64,000 bases of DNA from Anaerovibrio sp. RM50 (GTDB lineage Bacteria > Bacillota > Negativicutes > Selenomonadales > Selenomonadaceae). The stretch is taken from positions 66,594 through 130,593 of the forward strand of contig NZ_JHWV01000001.1 in the NCBI RefSeq assembly GCF_000622005.1, written 5' to 3'. The position numbers and the translations under genes were made by a program. Shown in pieces: positions 1 through 7,708 of this stretch (within the stretch, counting starts at the first letter, position 1; each line of letters opens with the position of its first letter). Below the pieces are notes generated by a model. It searched no databases. It was not told the origin of the DNA and was given only the letters and a program-made list of their open reading frames with translations.

Positions 1-376
1 CCTTCATCAGCTCATGCTGCTGATAAATACTGTAAAACAGGGTGGAGGTGAAGGCATCAAAGCCATTTTCCGCCGCATATTTTGCCGCCTGCTCCAGACG
101 CCATGTGTAGCACATACGGCAACGGCCATTTTCCACAGACTCTGCCGCCAGGGCCTTCTTCAAAAAATCCCTCAGCATATAATTTTCATCGGTAATAATC
201 TCCATATCCACCTTCTGAGCAAAATCCTTGGCCGCATTAAGGCGCATTTCCCATTCCTTGTATGGGTGAATATTGGGATTAAAGAAATATCCCGTGGGCT
301 CAATGCCGTCCTCCCGCAGCTTCTTCACGGGATAGCAGGAGCATGGCCCACAGCACATATGAAGCAATAAATTCAT
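1..376 (-). CDS. queH: Epoxyqueuosine reductase QueH, partial (C-terminus off window)
   Basis: About 125 N-terminal residues are visible and the frame is still open at base 1. The product starts MNLLLHMCCGPCSCYPVKKL, carrying the paired-cysteine CCGPC motif near residue 8 typical of QueH (DUF208). A second cysteine pair follows in GRCRMCYTWRLE near residue 90. QueH reduces epoxyqueuosine to queuosine in tRNA, the last step of queuosine synthesis, using Cys-bound iron. The ATG is preceded by an AAAGG sequence. It lies 24 bp behind ruvB on the same strand, so it probably ends the aroE-ruvA-ruvB operon. Identification rests on the motif and is fairly secure. Confidence 0.85.
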   Translation of the reverse strand, partial: MNLLLHMCCGPCSCYPVKKLREDGIEPTGYFFNPNIHPYKEWEMRLNAAKDFAQKVDMEIITDENYMLRDFLKKALAAESVENGRCRMCYTWRLEQAAKYAAENGFDAFTSTLFYSIYQQHELMK

Positions 377-400
377 TATTATAAACCTTTTAAAATCGCG

Positions 401-1417
401 TTATATCTCCGGATAAGGTATGCCCATGTGCTCATAGCCCGCCTTGGTCACCATACGGCCCCTTGGGGTCCGGTTTATAAAGCCAAGCTGCAAAAGATAC
501 GGCTCATAGACGTCCTCAATAGTATCGTTTTCCTCGCTGATGGCCGCCGCCAGGGTGTCAATTCCCACAGGGCCGCCGCCAAATTTTCTTATCATGGAAT
601 CCAGCATACGCCTATCAGTATGGTCAAGGCCCATCTTGTCCACCTCAAGGCGCATCAGGGCTTCATCTGCAATCTGATCAGTTATGACACCGTCTCCCGT
701 TACCTGAGCAAAATCCCGGACCCGCTTCAAAAGTCGGTTGGCAATACGTGGGGTACCACGGGAACGACGGGCAATTTCCAGTGCCCCCTTGTCCTCTATG
801 CCGATATCCAGTATCTCCGCCGCCCGCTTGATAATCAGCACCAGATCATCGGGCTTGTAGTATTCAAGACGGGAAATAACCCCAAAGCGGTCACGGAGAG
901 GAGCTGCCAGTGCTCCCGCCCTGGTGGTGGCACCAATCAATGTAAAGGGTGCAATGTCCAGACGAATGGAGCGGGCACTTGGCCCCTTGCCGATGACAAT
1001 ATCCAGGGCAAAATCCTCCATGGCGGAATACAGCACCTCCTCCACATTACGTGAAAGACGGTGAATCTCATCAATAAACAATACATCCCGCTCATTAAGA
1101 TTGGTTAAAAGTGCCGCCAAATCCCCGGAATGATTAATGGCCGGACCGGAGGTTATGCGAAAATTAACCCCCATTTCATTGGCGATAATCCCCGCCAGGG
1201 TGGTCTTCCCCAACCCCGGAGGGCCGTACAGCAATACGTGGTCCAAGGCCTCCTGACGATTAAGGGCCGCCTTGATAAAAATATCCAGATTGTCCTTGGC
1301 CTTGTCCTGGCCGATATATTCCCGCAAATGACGGGGACGCAGACTGTACTGCCAGTCATCTCCCGACTGCTCATTCATGGTGACAATGCGATCATCACCG
1401 AAATTAATTTCCTCCAT
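401..1417 (-). CDS. ruvB: Holliday junction branch migration ATPase RuvB
   Basis: RuvB is the hexameric AAA+ motor that, with RuvA, drives branch migration of Holliday junctions. At 338 aa it has the usual family length. Walker A GPPGLGKT is at about 65-72, Walker B FIDEIH at about 114-119 and the sensor/arginine segment GATTRAG at about 162-168. The C-terminal winged helix ends in the RTPRGR region. The start ATG has an AGGAGGTGA Shine-Dalgarno that overlaps the ruvA stop. Only 6 bp separate it from ruvA, so the two are translated from one message. Confidence 0.97.
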   Translation of the reverse strand: MEEINFGDDRIVTMNEQSGDDWQYSLRPRHLREYIGQDKAKDNLDIFIKAALNRQEALDHVLLYGPPGLGKTTLAGIIANEMGVNFRITSGPAINHSGDLAALLTNLNERDVLFIDEIHRLSRNVEEVLYSAMEDFALDIVIGKGPSARSIRLDIAPFTLIGATTRAGALAAPLRDRFGVISRLEYYKPDDLVLIIKRAAEILDIGIEDKGALEIARRSRGTPRIANRLLKRVRDFAQVTGDGVITDQIADEALMRLEVDKMGLDHTDRRMLDSMIRKFGGGPVGIDTLAAAISEENDTIEDVYEPYLLQLGFINRTPRGRMVTKAGYEHMGIPYPEI

Positions 1418-1423
1418 CCCCTA

Positions 1424-2038
1424 TCACCTCCTGGAAAGCTGCTTCAAAGCCAGCTTGATTACACTCTGAACGTCAGCCTCAGGGTCAATTTTTCCCATAT
1501 TCTGGAAGGCTGAATTGACCTCGGCCTGACTGTATCCCAGAGACATAAGGGCCGCCGCTGCCTCGCTTAAGGTATCCTCTCCCACCTGGGACTCTCCAAA
1601 TAAGCCACCCACATGCTGGGTATCATCTTCACTGCTGCTGAAGGTCAGCTTGTCCTTCAATTCAAGAATCATGCGCTCCGCAGACTTCTTGCCAATACCC
1701 GGCAACGCAGTCAGAGCCTTTACGTTCTTGTTCTGCACCGCCTGTGCCAGTCCATCAGGTGTAATGGCCCCAATAATGCCCATGGCCACCTTTGGACCGA
1801 TGCCGCTGATGGCAATAAGAAGCTGAAACAGATCATACTCCTCCTGGGTGGAAAAGCCATAAAGCTGCATGGCATCCTCCCGAACGCTGAGATGGGTAAA
1901 GAGCATGGTCTCCTGCCCCTGTCTCAGTCTGGCTCTGGTATTGTTGGACACAAATACCCTGTAGCCCACGCCTCCCACATCAAGAAGACAATAATCTATA
2001 AAAATGTACTCAACTTTTCCCTTTAAAAAACCAATCAT
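1424..2038 (-). CDS. ruvA: Holliday junction DNA-binding protein RuvA
   Basis: RuvA tetramers bind four-way junctions and load RuvB. The 204 aa protein begins MIGFLKGKVEYI (OB-fold). It has two helix-hairpin-helix motifs, SGIGPKVA at about 79-86 and PGIGKKSAERM at about 114-124, and a small C-terminal UBA-like domain with LMSLGYSQAEV that contacts RuvB. It sits between aroE and ruvB; no ruvC is seen beside it in this window. Confidence 0.97.
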   Translation of the reverse strand: MIGFLKGKVEYIFIDYCLLDVGGVGYRVFVSNNTRARLRQGQETMLFTHLSVREDAMQLYGFSTQEEYDLFQLLIAISGIGPKVAMGIIGAITPDGLAQAVQNKNVKALTALPGIGKKSAERMILELKDKLTFSSSEDDTQHVGGLFGESQVGEDTLSEAAAALMSLGYSQAEVNSAFQNMGKIDPEADVQSVIKLALKQLSRR

Positions 2039-2060
2039 CTAAATACAAAACTCCGATTAA

Positions 2061-2918
2061 TTATTTTCGTTCTTCCAAAGCCTGGCGCAGGGCCTTTTTC
2101 ATAACCTCAGTATCCGGCTCAATCCCCGTCCAAAGCCGCAGGGACTCTGCCCCCTGTCCCACCAGCATAGCCTCCCCGTTAAGGGTTTCACAGCCATGCT
2201 CCCGGGCAGTCTTCAAAAATAAGGTTTCCGCAGGCGTGTAGATAATATCATAGGCCAGGATCCCCTTTGGCACCCTGTCCCAATTCAAAGGAGGCATGGC
2301 CTCCACATAAGGGCACATTCCAAGAGGAGTGGCATTAATGAGAAGCTCCGCCTTTTCCAGGGCAGCCTCAAACTCAGGAGTGCTCCAGTCCAGCAAAGTA
2401 ATTTCCATGTACTTAGAAAAATACTCCACCAATGGGCGCACCTTTGGCACATTCCGCACCCCAATGGTAAGGGAGGCAACATTCTCCTGAATAAGGCCCC
2501 AGATAATAGCTCTGGCCGCCCCGCCGCCACCGAGAAGAACTGCCCTCTTTCCCTTTGGCTCATAGCCCTTCTCCTTCATTCCCCCGATAAAGCCCTTCAC
2601 GTCTGTATTGTAGCCGGTGAGAACACCGTCCTTGTTGACAATGGTGTTTACTGCCCCAAGGATTTCCGCATCCCTGTCTATAGAATCGAGGTACTTCATA
2701 ACCCTTTCCTTATGTGGAATCGTTACATTAAGGCCGCAAATGCCCATAGCCTTCATGCCCTTTACAGCTGCCTCCAGCTTGCCATCCGCCACGGGAAATG
2801 CTGTATATATGTAGTCCAGCCCCGCCGCCTCAATAGCCGCATTCTGGAACACCGGTGACAGTGAATGTGCCACAGGATTGCCAATAACCGCCAAGGTCTT
2901 CGTCTTCCCAGTAATCAT
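2061..2918 (-). CDS. aroE: Shikimate dehydrogenase (NADP)
   Basis: AroE reduces 3-dehydroshikimate to shikimate in aromatic amino acid synthesis. The substrate-binding segment NPVAHSLSPVFQNAAI lies near the N-terminus. It is followed by NVTIPHKE with the catalytic Lys, NTIVNKDGVLTGYNTD with the second catalytic Asp, and a Rossmann glycine loop LLGGGGAARA. The ATG at 2918 is preferred over an upstream TTG because GAGGTG lies 8 bases before it. That gives 285 aa, normal for the family. It is the first gene of the minus-strand block that continues into ruvAB. Confidence 0.95.
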   Translation of the reverse strand: MITGKTKTLAVIGNPVAHSLSPVFQNAAIEAAGLDYIYTAFPVADGKLEAAVKGMKAMGICGLNVTIPHKERVMKYLDSIDRDAEILGAVNTIVNKDGVLTGYNTDVKGFIGGMKEKGYEPKGKRAVLLGGGGAARAIIWGLIQENVASLTIGVRNVPKVRPLVEYFSKYMEITLLDWSTPEFEAALEKAELLINATPLGMCPYVEAMPPLNWDRVPKGILAYDIIYTPAETLFLKTAREHGCETLNGEAMLVGQGAESLRLWTGIEPDTEVMKKALRQALEERK

Positions 2919-3039
2919 AAGCAAAACACCTCAAAACTATATAAAAACACTTCTACTTTTAGCTAAAGAACATCTTTAATATTATACCATAATAGGAAAT
3001 CCAAAAACATTAGTAAATGGAGGAATAAAATCCTAAATA

Positions 3040-3048
3040 TGGTATAAT
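3040..3048 (+). promoter_or_regulatory. Extended -10 promoter for the small Rpn-like gene
   Basis: The sequence TGGTATAAT is a perfect extended -10 element, about 60 bp ahead of the ATG at 3110. No good -35 is seen, as is common for extended -10 promoters. It suggests the short gene is transcribed on its own. Confidence 0.45.
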
Positions 3049-3109
3049 TGGCAAGTAAAGGTTTAATAAAATTATCAAAAATATCCCCCAGCAGGAGAAG
3101 GTGAGTTAT

Positions 3110-3289
3110 ATGACCTACGAGATGAAAATGCAGGAAGCCCGCAATGATGGCCGGGACGAAGGCGAAAAAATTGCTGACCGCCGTACTGCTAAACGTATGC
3201 TGGCCAAAAATAAGCCTATAGATGAAATCCTGGAATTCGTTGATTTAACAAAGGAAGAAATCCAGGAGCTGGCCAAGGAAATCCAATAA
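3110..3289 (+). CDS. Stand-alone Rpn/PD-(D/E)XK transposase-type C-terminal peptide
   Basis: This 59 aa protein looks like the C-terminal tail of Rpn-family nucleases. It has a charged stretch (ARNDGRDEGEKIADRRTAKR) followed by a small helical unit ending FVDLTKEEIQELAKEIQ. The nuclease domain is absent upstream, and the 5' flank is AT-rich non-coding sequence. The ATG at 3110 is chosen because AAGGTGAG lies just before it; a GTG at 3101 would sit inside that site. An extended -10 and a terminator bracket it, so it may be a genuine small gene rather than debris. Short Rpn C-terminal proteins are known to be made in some bacteria and to inhibit the full-length toxin. That role here is only an inference; it could equally be a remnant. 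Confidence 0.55.
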   Translation: MTYEMKMQEARNDGRDEGEKIADRRTAKRMLAKNKPIDEILEFVDLTKEEIQELAKEIQ

Positions 3290-3308
3290 TACGCAAAATA
3301 ACAAAAGC

Positions 3309-3345
3309 CAAGAGTGCATTTTTAACACTCTTGACTTTTATTTTT
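3309..3345. terminator. Bidirectional intrinsic terminator
   Basis: An 8-bp perfect stem CAAGAGTG/CACTCTTG (3309-3316 with 3326-3333) is followed by T-rich sequence on the plus side. The reverse side is also T-rich. It separates the converging small Rpn-like gene and the minus-strand gene ending at 3357. Confidence 0.7.
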
Positions 3346-3356
3346 GATCATTCCAA

Positions 3357-3686
3357 TCAGCTATTTTCATCACCGCAGTAAAGCGGAATAACATTTATGA
3401 GCGGTTCTTCGTATGGATGAACGCGCCTGATGGCCTGCAAAGTGCGGGGCAGATTATCCTTCATAACGTTTACCTCCACCTTCAGCTCATCTTCCTCGCT
3501 TATGACATTTTCTTCGCCAATATATGGCTTTGCGCCATCAAGGGGTCTCCAGGTGCCCCTGACGCGGCTATAAGAAAGGCAGCTGTCATAATTGCCGATA
3601 TGCCCTGCATCAACAGTCTGCAACGCCTTTTGCAATTCCTTAAAATGACTTTCCGGTATATAAATCTCCAGCTTAAAATGCTCCAT
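3357..3686 (-). CDS. Stand-alone NIF3-type (YqfO/CutA-like) insertion domain protein
   Basis: This 109 aa protein resembles the dimerisation/insertion domain found inside larger NIF3/YqfO proteins. Signature pieces are HIGNYDSCLSYSRVRGTWRP, a GAKPYIGEE segment and HPYEEPLINVIPL. The fold is PII/CutA-like, but the metal-binding NIF3 flanks are missing, so only a small regulatory or binding protein is encoded. The ATG at 3686 has AGGTGAGG six bases upstream; a GTG at 3698 lies within the preceding gene's stop region. It is coupled to the DUF2905 gene. The family is common as a separate gene in Firmicutes but its role is not established. Confidence 0.75.
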   Translation of the reverse strand: MEHFKLEIYIPESHFKELQKALQTVDAGHIGNYDSCLSYSRVRGTWRPLDGAKPYIGEENVISEEDELKVEVNVMKDNLPRTLQAIRRVHPYEEPLINVIPLYCGDENS

Positions 3687-3694
3687 ATTGCACC

Positions 3695-3907
3695 TCACCT
3701 GAAAAACAGATTGGCTATCACACTCAGGACAATGCTGATTATAATACAGGTCATTACGGGGAAGTGAAAAGAACTGTTTTCCCCCACCACATTAATATCC
3801 CCTGGCAGCTTGCCAAATGGAATAATTTTGCCGCCAAAATGAATCACACAACCAACCACCACAAGAATTATTCCCAAAATTATAAGTATCTTTCCAATAT
3901 CCGTCAT
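3695..3907 (-). CDS. DUF2905 small membrane protein
   Basis: The 70 aa product has two hydrophobic segments (about 7-26 and 50-68). Between them lies the family signature FGKLPGDINVVGENSSFHFP, which matches DUF2905. Function is unknown. In many bacteria DUF2905 genes sit near ruvAB and queuosine genes, as here within a few kb. The stop codon is immediately followed by the NIF3-like gene's ribosome binding site. Confidence 0.85.
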   Translation of the reverse strand: MTDIGKILIILGIILVVVGCVIHFGGKIIPFGKLPGDINVVGENSSFHFPVMTCIIISIVLSVIANLFFR

Positions 3908-3969
3908 TTACAAATACCCTTTCATAAGCCATTTTCATCCCTTGGCTGAGCTGCGTCAATACTCCGCAT

Positions 3970-4299
3970 TTACTCTACCCCTGGGAAGCTGTCCACATAC
4001 TTGATTTTAATATCAGGGAAGCTTTCCACAAACTGAACGGTAAAATCCTCTCCGTACTCCACAAACTGCCATTTGCCGATTGCATCAGGAAAGGAACTGA
4101 CTACTTTCACCCGCAAATCCGGAAAGGCTTCAACTACCTTTACCTTCACGTCAGCAAAATGCTCCACCACCTTCACCTTGCCATAGAGTCTTATGTCTTT
4201 GTAATAACCGTCCTTATTTATTACTGTGGCAGCAAAAGCGGTAGCCGAACACATCATTATCAGGGCAAAACACAGAAGCATAGTCACACGTTTTCTCAT
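3970..4299 (-). CDS. Exported small protein with tandem xVKVVxxFPD repeats
   Basis: A signal peptide (MRKRVTMLLCFALIMMCSATAFA) precedes a 109 aa protein built of about six 11-13 residue repeats. Examples are KVKVVEHFAD, VKVKVVEAFPD, LRVKVVSSFPD, FTVQFVESFPD and IKIKYVDSFPG. The alternating pattern of beta-forming and turn residues suggests a small beta-sheet stack in the periplasm or at the cell surface. The ATG at 4299 is preferred because AAGGAG lies 9 bases upstream and it places the signal peptide at the N-terminus. No function is recognised. Confidence 0.7.
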   Translation of the reverse strand: MRKRVTMLLCFALIMMCSATAFAATVINKDGYYKDIRLYGKVKVVEHFADVKVKVVEAFPDLRVKVVSSFPDAIGKWQFVEYGEDFTVQFVESFPDIKIKYVDSFPGVE

Positions 4300-4373
4300 G
4301 GCCAGCATCTCCTTTTCAGAAAGCATTTATTTCTGTTTCAAATGGTTATTTAATGGCTATTTTATCGTCTTGC

Positions 4374-5123
4374 TCATTTAACAGCAGTCAGATCCGCTGG
4401 TAACAGCTCTGCCGCCTCTTTATCCAAAATAACCGCCACATCTCTGTGCAGCTGTAAAATCGAGGCTGGTGCCTCCGGGGTAACATCACCACAAAGAGCC
4501 TTATATACTGCCTTTGCCTTGTTCCTGCCATTGGCCAGCAAAATGACGTGCTCAGCCATCATTATGGTCTTTATCCCCATACTTATGGCATAGCGTGGCA
4601 CTTCGTCCACATCGTTAAAAAATCTGGAATTAGCCAATATGGTTTCCTCATCCAGCTCCACCTTATGGGTTGTGGCCGCAAATTTCACATCAGGCTCATT
4701 AAATCCTATATGGGCATTCTGGCCGATTCCCAATACCTGCAAATCTATTCCGCCCTTGGCTGCAATAAGCTGCTCATAACGCTCTCCCTCTGCCACCACA
4801 TCCTGGGCCACGCCGTTGGGAATGTGGACATTTTCCGGCTTAATATTTATATGCCTGAAAAAATGTTCCTGCATAAAATAGTGATAGCTTTGGGGGTTGT
4901 CCGGGCCCATGCCGATATATTCATCAAGATTAAAGGTGGTTACCTCGGAAAAATCCAATCCTACTGTTCTGTGTACTGCCACCAGCCGTTCATACATAGA
5001 AAGGGGCGTACTGCCGGTAGCCAGCCCCAATACACTGTTTGGCTTCAAATAAATCTGGCCGGCAACAATCTTGGCTGCCTCCAATCCCATCTGCTCATAC
5101 GAATCAGTAATTACAACGCGCAT
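4374..5123 (-). CDS. nagB: Glucosamine-6-phosphate deaminase
   Basis: NagB converts glucosamine-6-phosphate to fructose-6-phosphate plus ammonia, feeding amino sugars into glycolysis. The phosphate loop LGLATGSTP is at about 32-40. The catalytic segment FNLDEYIGM and the HIGFNEP motif with the ring-opening His are both present. At 249 aa it is normal for the Firmicute form, which lacks the longer E. coli C-terminal tail. No nagA is adjacent in the window. Confidence 0.95.
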   Translation of the reverse strand: MRVVITDSYEQMGLEAAKIVAGQIYLKPNSVLGLATGSTPLSMYERLVAVHRTVGLDFSEVTTFNLDEYIGMGPDNPQSYHYFMQEHFFRHINIKPENVHIPNGVAQDVVAEGERYEQLIAAKGGIDLQVLGIGQNAHIGFNEPDVKFAATTHKVELDEETILANSRFFNDVDEVPRYAISMGIKTIMMAEHVILLANGRNKAKAVYKALCGDVTPEAPASILQLHRDVAVILDKEAAELLPADLTAVK

Positions 5124-5210
5124 ATTGGCTACCTCCCCTCCATATTCTCAATGTCTTTTCTATATTATACCCCATATATGAAAATTTTTATATTTTTACA
5201 TTTTGACCTA

Positions 5211-5238
5211 TTGACTTTTTGACTTATGTGACTATAAT
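5211..5238 (+). promoter_or_regulatory. Sigma-A type promoter of hsp20
   Basis: TTGACT (5211-5216) and TATAAT (5233-5238) are separated by 16 bases, giving a leader of about 75 nt before the hsp20 ATG. No CIRCE-type inverted repeat was seen. Confidence 0.65.
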
Positions 5239-5244
5239 AATAAT

Positions 5245-5278
5245 TGAGGAAGGGGAAAAGGAAAAATCCCCCACCTCA
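5245..5278 (+). promoter_or_regulatory. Hairpin in the hsp20 5' leader
   Basis: TGAGG-AA-GGGG (5245-5255) pairs with CCCC-A-CCTCA (about 5268-5278) around an A-rich loop. It lies just inside the predicted transcript. Its C-rich arm could alternatively pair with the GGGG of the Shine-Dalgarno at 5306-5309. A temperature- or stress-responsive switch is possible but unproven. Confidence 0.45.
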
Positions 5279-5318
5279 CCAATTAAATCAATTATCTAAA
5301 TGAAAGGGGATCGTTACT

Positions 5319-5777
5319 ATGTTAGGTTTAGTTCCATTCGCAATGAGAAATGATTTGGCACGTGAGGAAGATGGATTCGATCGCCTGTTCAACTGGATGA
5401 GTCAACCAATTGCAAGCATCTTCAGCGACACAGGTTTCAGTGGCAAGTCCTTCAACGTGGATGTGAAGGATAATGGCGACAGCTACGAGCTCGAGGCTGA
5501 GCTGCCTGGCTTTGCCAAGGAAGATGTACACCTTTCCTATAAAGACAATTATCTTTCCATCTCTGCCAACAAGGAGGAATCCAAGGACGAAAAAGATGAT
5601 CAGGGCAACTTCATCCGTCGGGAGCGCTATTCCGGCAGCATGAGCCGTTCCTTCTACATCGACAATATCGATGAAAATAATTGCAGTGCCGACTTCAAGG
5701 ACGGTATTCTCACCGTGACCATGCCGAAGCTGTCAGCTCCTGTGGAAGAAATCTCCCATGAGATTCCAATCCACTGA
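5319..5777 (+). CDS. Small heat shock protein (Hsp20/alpha-crystallin)
   Basis: An ATP-independent holdase that binds unfolding proteins. The 152 aa protein has an alpha-crystallin domain from about 45 to 142 (NVDVKDNGDSYELEAELPGF onward). It contains the conserved GILTVTMPKL segment and a short C-terminal tail with an I-x-I type end (EIPIH). GGGG lies 9 bases before the ATG. The gene stands alone between its own promoter and a strong terminator. Confidence 0.95.
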   Translation: MLGLVPFAMRNDLAREEDGFDRLFNWMSQPIASIFSDTGFSGKSFNVDVKDNGDSYELEAELPGFAKEDVHLSYKDNYLSISANKEESKDEKDDQGNFIRRERYSGSMSRSFYIDNIDENNCSADFKDGILTVTMPKLSAPVEEISHEIPIH

Positions 5778-6084
5778 TGGGTAATCCAAATCCCATCCTA
5801 ATTTTTCAGATTTGATTCACTAAGATCTCGTAACAAACAAAGAATCGGACCTTCACCATTGTGAGGGCCCGTTTTTTTTTACCAAATTTTGTCTATACTC
5901 TAAAGATAACTAACTCCCCCATTACCTCATAAACACTAAATGACATATATAGGCATATCTATCCCATCAAAACTTTAATAATGCGCTTTTGGTATTCGAA
6001 ATATTTAATAAAAATAATAGTATTTTGTAAATATATTATGTATAATATTATATATGATTAATAATATTATACGGAGATGATTAA
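5778..6084. other. Intergenic region hsp20-comM
   Basis: About 300 bases without a gene. They hold the hsp20 terminator (5846-5880) and then a very AT-rich stretch rich in TATAAT-like sequence (around 6035-6060) that presumably carries the comM promoter. No confident -35 was found. Confidence 0.5.
5846..5881 (+). terminator. Intrinsic terminator of hsp20
   Basis: An 11-position stem (CGGACCTTCAC paired with GTGAGGGCCCG, one mismatch) with a four-base loop is followed by a run of at least nine T residues. Confidence 0.9.
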
Positions 6085-7605
6085 ATGTTTGCAAAATGTT
6101 GTGGGGCTACTACTTTGGGGGTGGATGGCCAAATTATAGATGTAGAGGTGGATGTGGCCAATGGCCTTCCCGGAGTGGAGATGATTGGTCTTCCAGATAC
6201 CATGGTGCGGGAGGCAAAGGAGCGGGTAAGGACAGCGGTAAAAAACTCTGGTATCAAGGTGATGCCCCAGAAAGTGACAATAAATCTGGCTCCAGCCGGC
6301 ATTAGAAAGGATAGCCCGGGCCTTGATTTGCCTATTGCTATGGCTATGATGGCGGCTTATGGAATAATAACCCAAGAAAGTATAGAGGGATATTTGTTTT
6401 CGGGAGAGCTGTCCCTTGAGGGACAAGTGCGAGGTGTGGCCGGTATTTTGCCCATGGCCATAAAAGCTAAGGAAATGGGATTTAAGGCATTTTTTGTGTC
6501 TGGTGAAAATGTCAATGAGGCACTACTGGTGGATGGCTTGGCAGTATATAGGGTGGAGACCCTACAAGGCCTTATAGATTACCTTAATGGCAAAGTGGTC
6601 TGGGAACAATCCATACCTACAGAAGATGAGCAGGAAATAAATGATGAAACAACGGAGGATTTTGCTGATGTTCAGGGGCAGTTTGTAGCCAAAAGAGCTT
6701 TTGAAATCGCTGCGGCAGGGGGCCACAACATTTTGCTGGTGGGAAGTCCTGGGGCAGGCAAGACCATGCTGGCCCGTCGTTTAAATTCCATTTTGCCGGA
6801 AATGACATTGGATGAAGCTTTGGAAGTGACGAAGATTTACAGTATTTCAGGGATGTTGAAGAAAAATAGGGGTCTTGTTACCAAAAGACCATTCAGGAGC
6901 CCTCATCATACAACATCTGCTGTAGCCATGATAGGTGGTGGCACCATTCCCCATCCTGGGGAGGTGAGCCTTAGTCATAATGGTGTGCTATTTTTAGATG
7001 AACTGCCGGAATTTGGAAAGCAGGCCCTGGAGGCTTTGCGTCAGCCCTTGGAGGATGGGTCTGTAAGCATTGCCAGAGTAAATGCATCGTTGACTTTTCC
7101 ATCCCGTATAATCCTATGCTGTTCAATGAACCCATGCCCCTGTGGTTATTACAATGACCCAGAAAAGCAGTGCGACTGCTCCTATCAGGAAATAAAGCGT
7201 TATAACAGAAAAATATCGGGACCTTTGCTGGACAGAATAGATATTCAGATTAGAGTGCCACGAGTAACATATAAAGAACTGACAGCAACAGAAAAGGCAG
7301 AGTCATCGGCTGTAATAAGAAAAAGGGTATCAAAGGCCAGGGATCGTCAGCTGGCAAGACTGGGAAAATACGGTATTGTGTGCAACGCCCAAATGACTTC
7401 ATCTATTTTGAAGAAAACATGTAAAATTACCCAGGAGGCACAAAGGCTGCTAAAGTCAGCATTTATTGATAAAAGTATGTCTGCCCGTTCTTATGACAGA
7501 ATTAAAAAGGTGGCCCAGACCATAGCAGATTTGGATGGCAGTGATGAGATAAAGGGAATCCATCTGGCAGAGGCTATACAGTTAAGAAATGAAATAGGAG
7601 TTTAA
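6085..7605 (+). CDS. comM: YifB/ComM family Mg-chelatase-like AAA+ ATPase
   Basis: ComM-type proteins are hexameric helicases that promote branch migration during natural transformation; many genomes carry one without known competence. The 506 aa protein has an N-terminal Lon-protease-like fold (about 1-170) and an AAA+ core with Walker A GSPGAGKTMLARR. A segment SPHHTTSAVAMIGGG follows, then a Walker B region FLDELPEF and a cysteine cluster CCSMNPCPCGYYNDPEKQC. The C-terminal chelatase domain contains SARSYDRI and a HLAEAIQLR end. It is a single gene followed by a terminator. Confidence 0.92.
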   Translation: MFAKCCGATTLGVDGQIIDVEVDVANGLPGVEMIGLPDTMVREAKERVRTAVKNSGIKVMPQKVTINLAPAGIRKDSPGLDLPIAMAMMAAYGIITQESIEGYLFSGELSLEGQVRGVAGILPMAIKAKEMGFKAFFVSGENVNEALLVDGLAVYRVETLQGLIDYLNGKVVWEQSIPTEDEQEINDETTEDFADVQGQFVAKRAFEIAAAGGHNILLVGSPGAGKTMLARRLNSILPEMTLDEALEVTKIYSISGMLKKNRGLVTKRPFRSPHHTTSAVAMIGGGTIPHPGEVSLSHNGVLFLDELPEFGKQALEALRQPLEDGSVSIARVNASLTFPSRIILCCSMNPCPCGYYNDPEKQCDCSYQEIKRYNRKISGPLLDRIDIQIRVPRVTYKELTATEKAESSAVIRKRVSKARDRQLARLGKYGIVCNAQMTSSILKKTCKITQEAQRLLKSAFIDKSMSARSYDRIKKVAQTIADLDGSDEIKGIHLAEAIQLRNEIGV

Positions 7606-7630
7606 AAAATATATACGAAAATCAACAACA

Positions 7631-7674
7631 CCCCGAAAACAGCAGTGATGCTGTTTCCGGGGGATGAATTTTTA
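7631..7674 (+). terminator. Intrinsic terminator of comM
   Basis: CCCCGAAAACAGCA (7631-7644) pairs with TGCTGTTTCCGGGG (7649-7662) with one mismatch around a GTGA loop, followed by AATTTTTA. Confidence 0.85.
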
Positions 7675-7708
7675 TGCCTTCCGATAAGGGGCATTTATTG
7701 GAAGTCTA

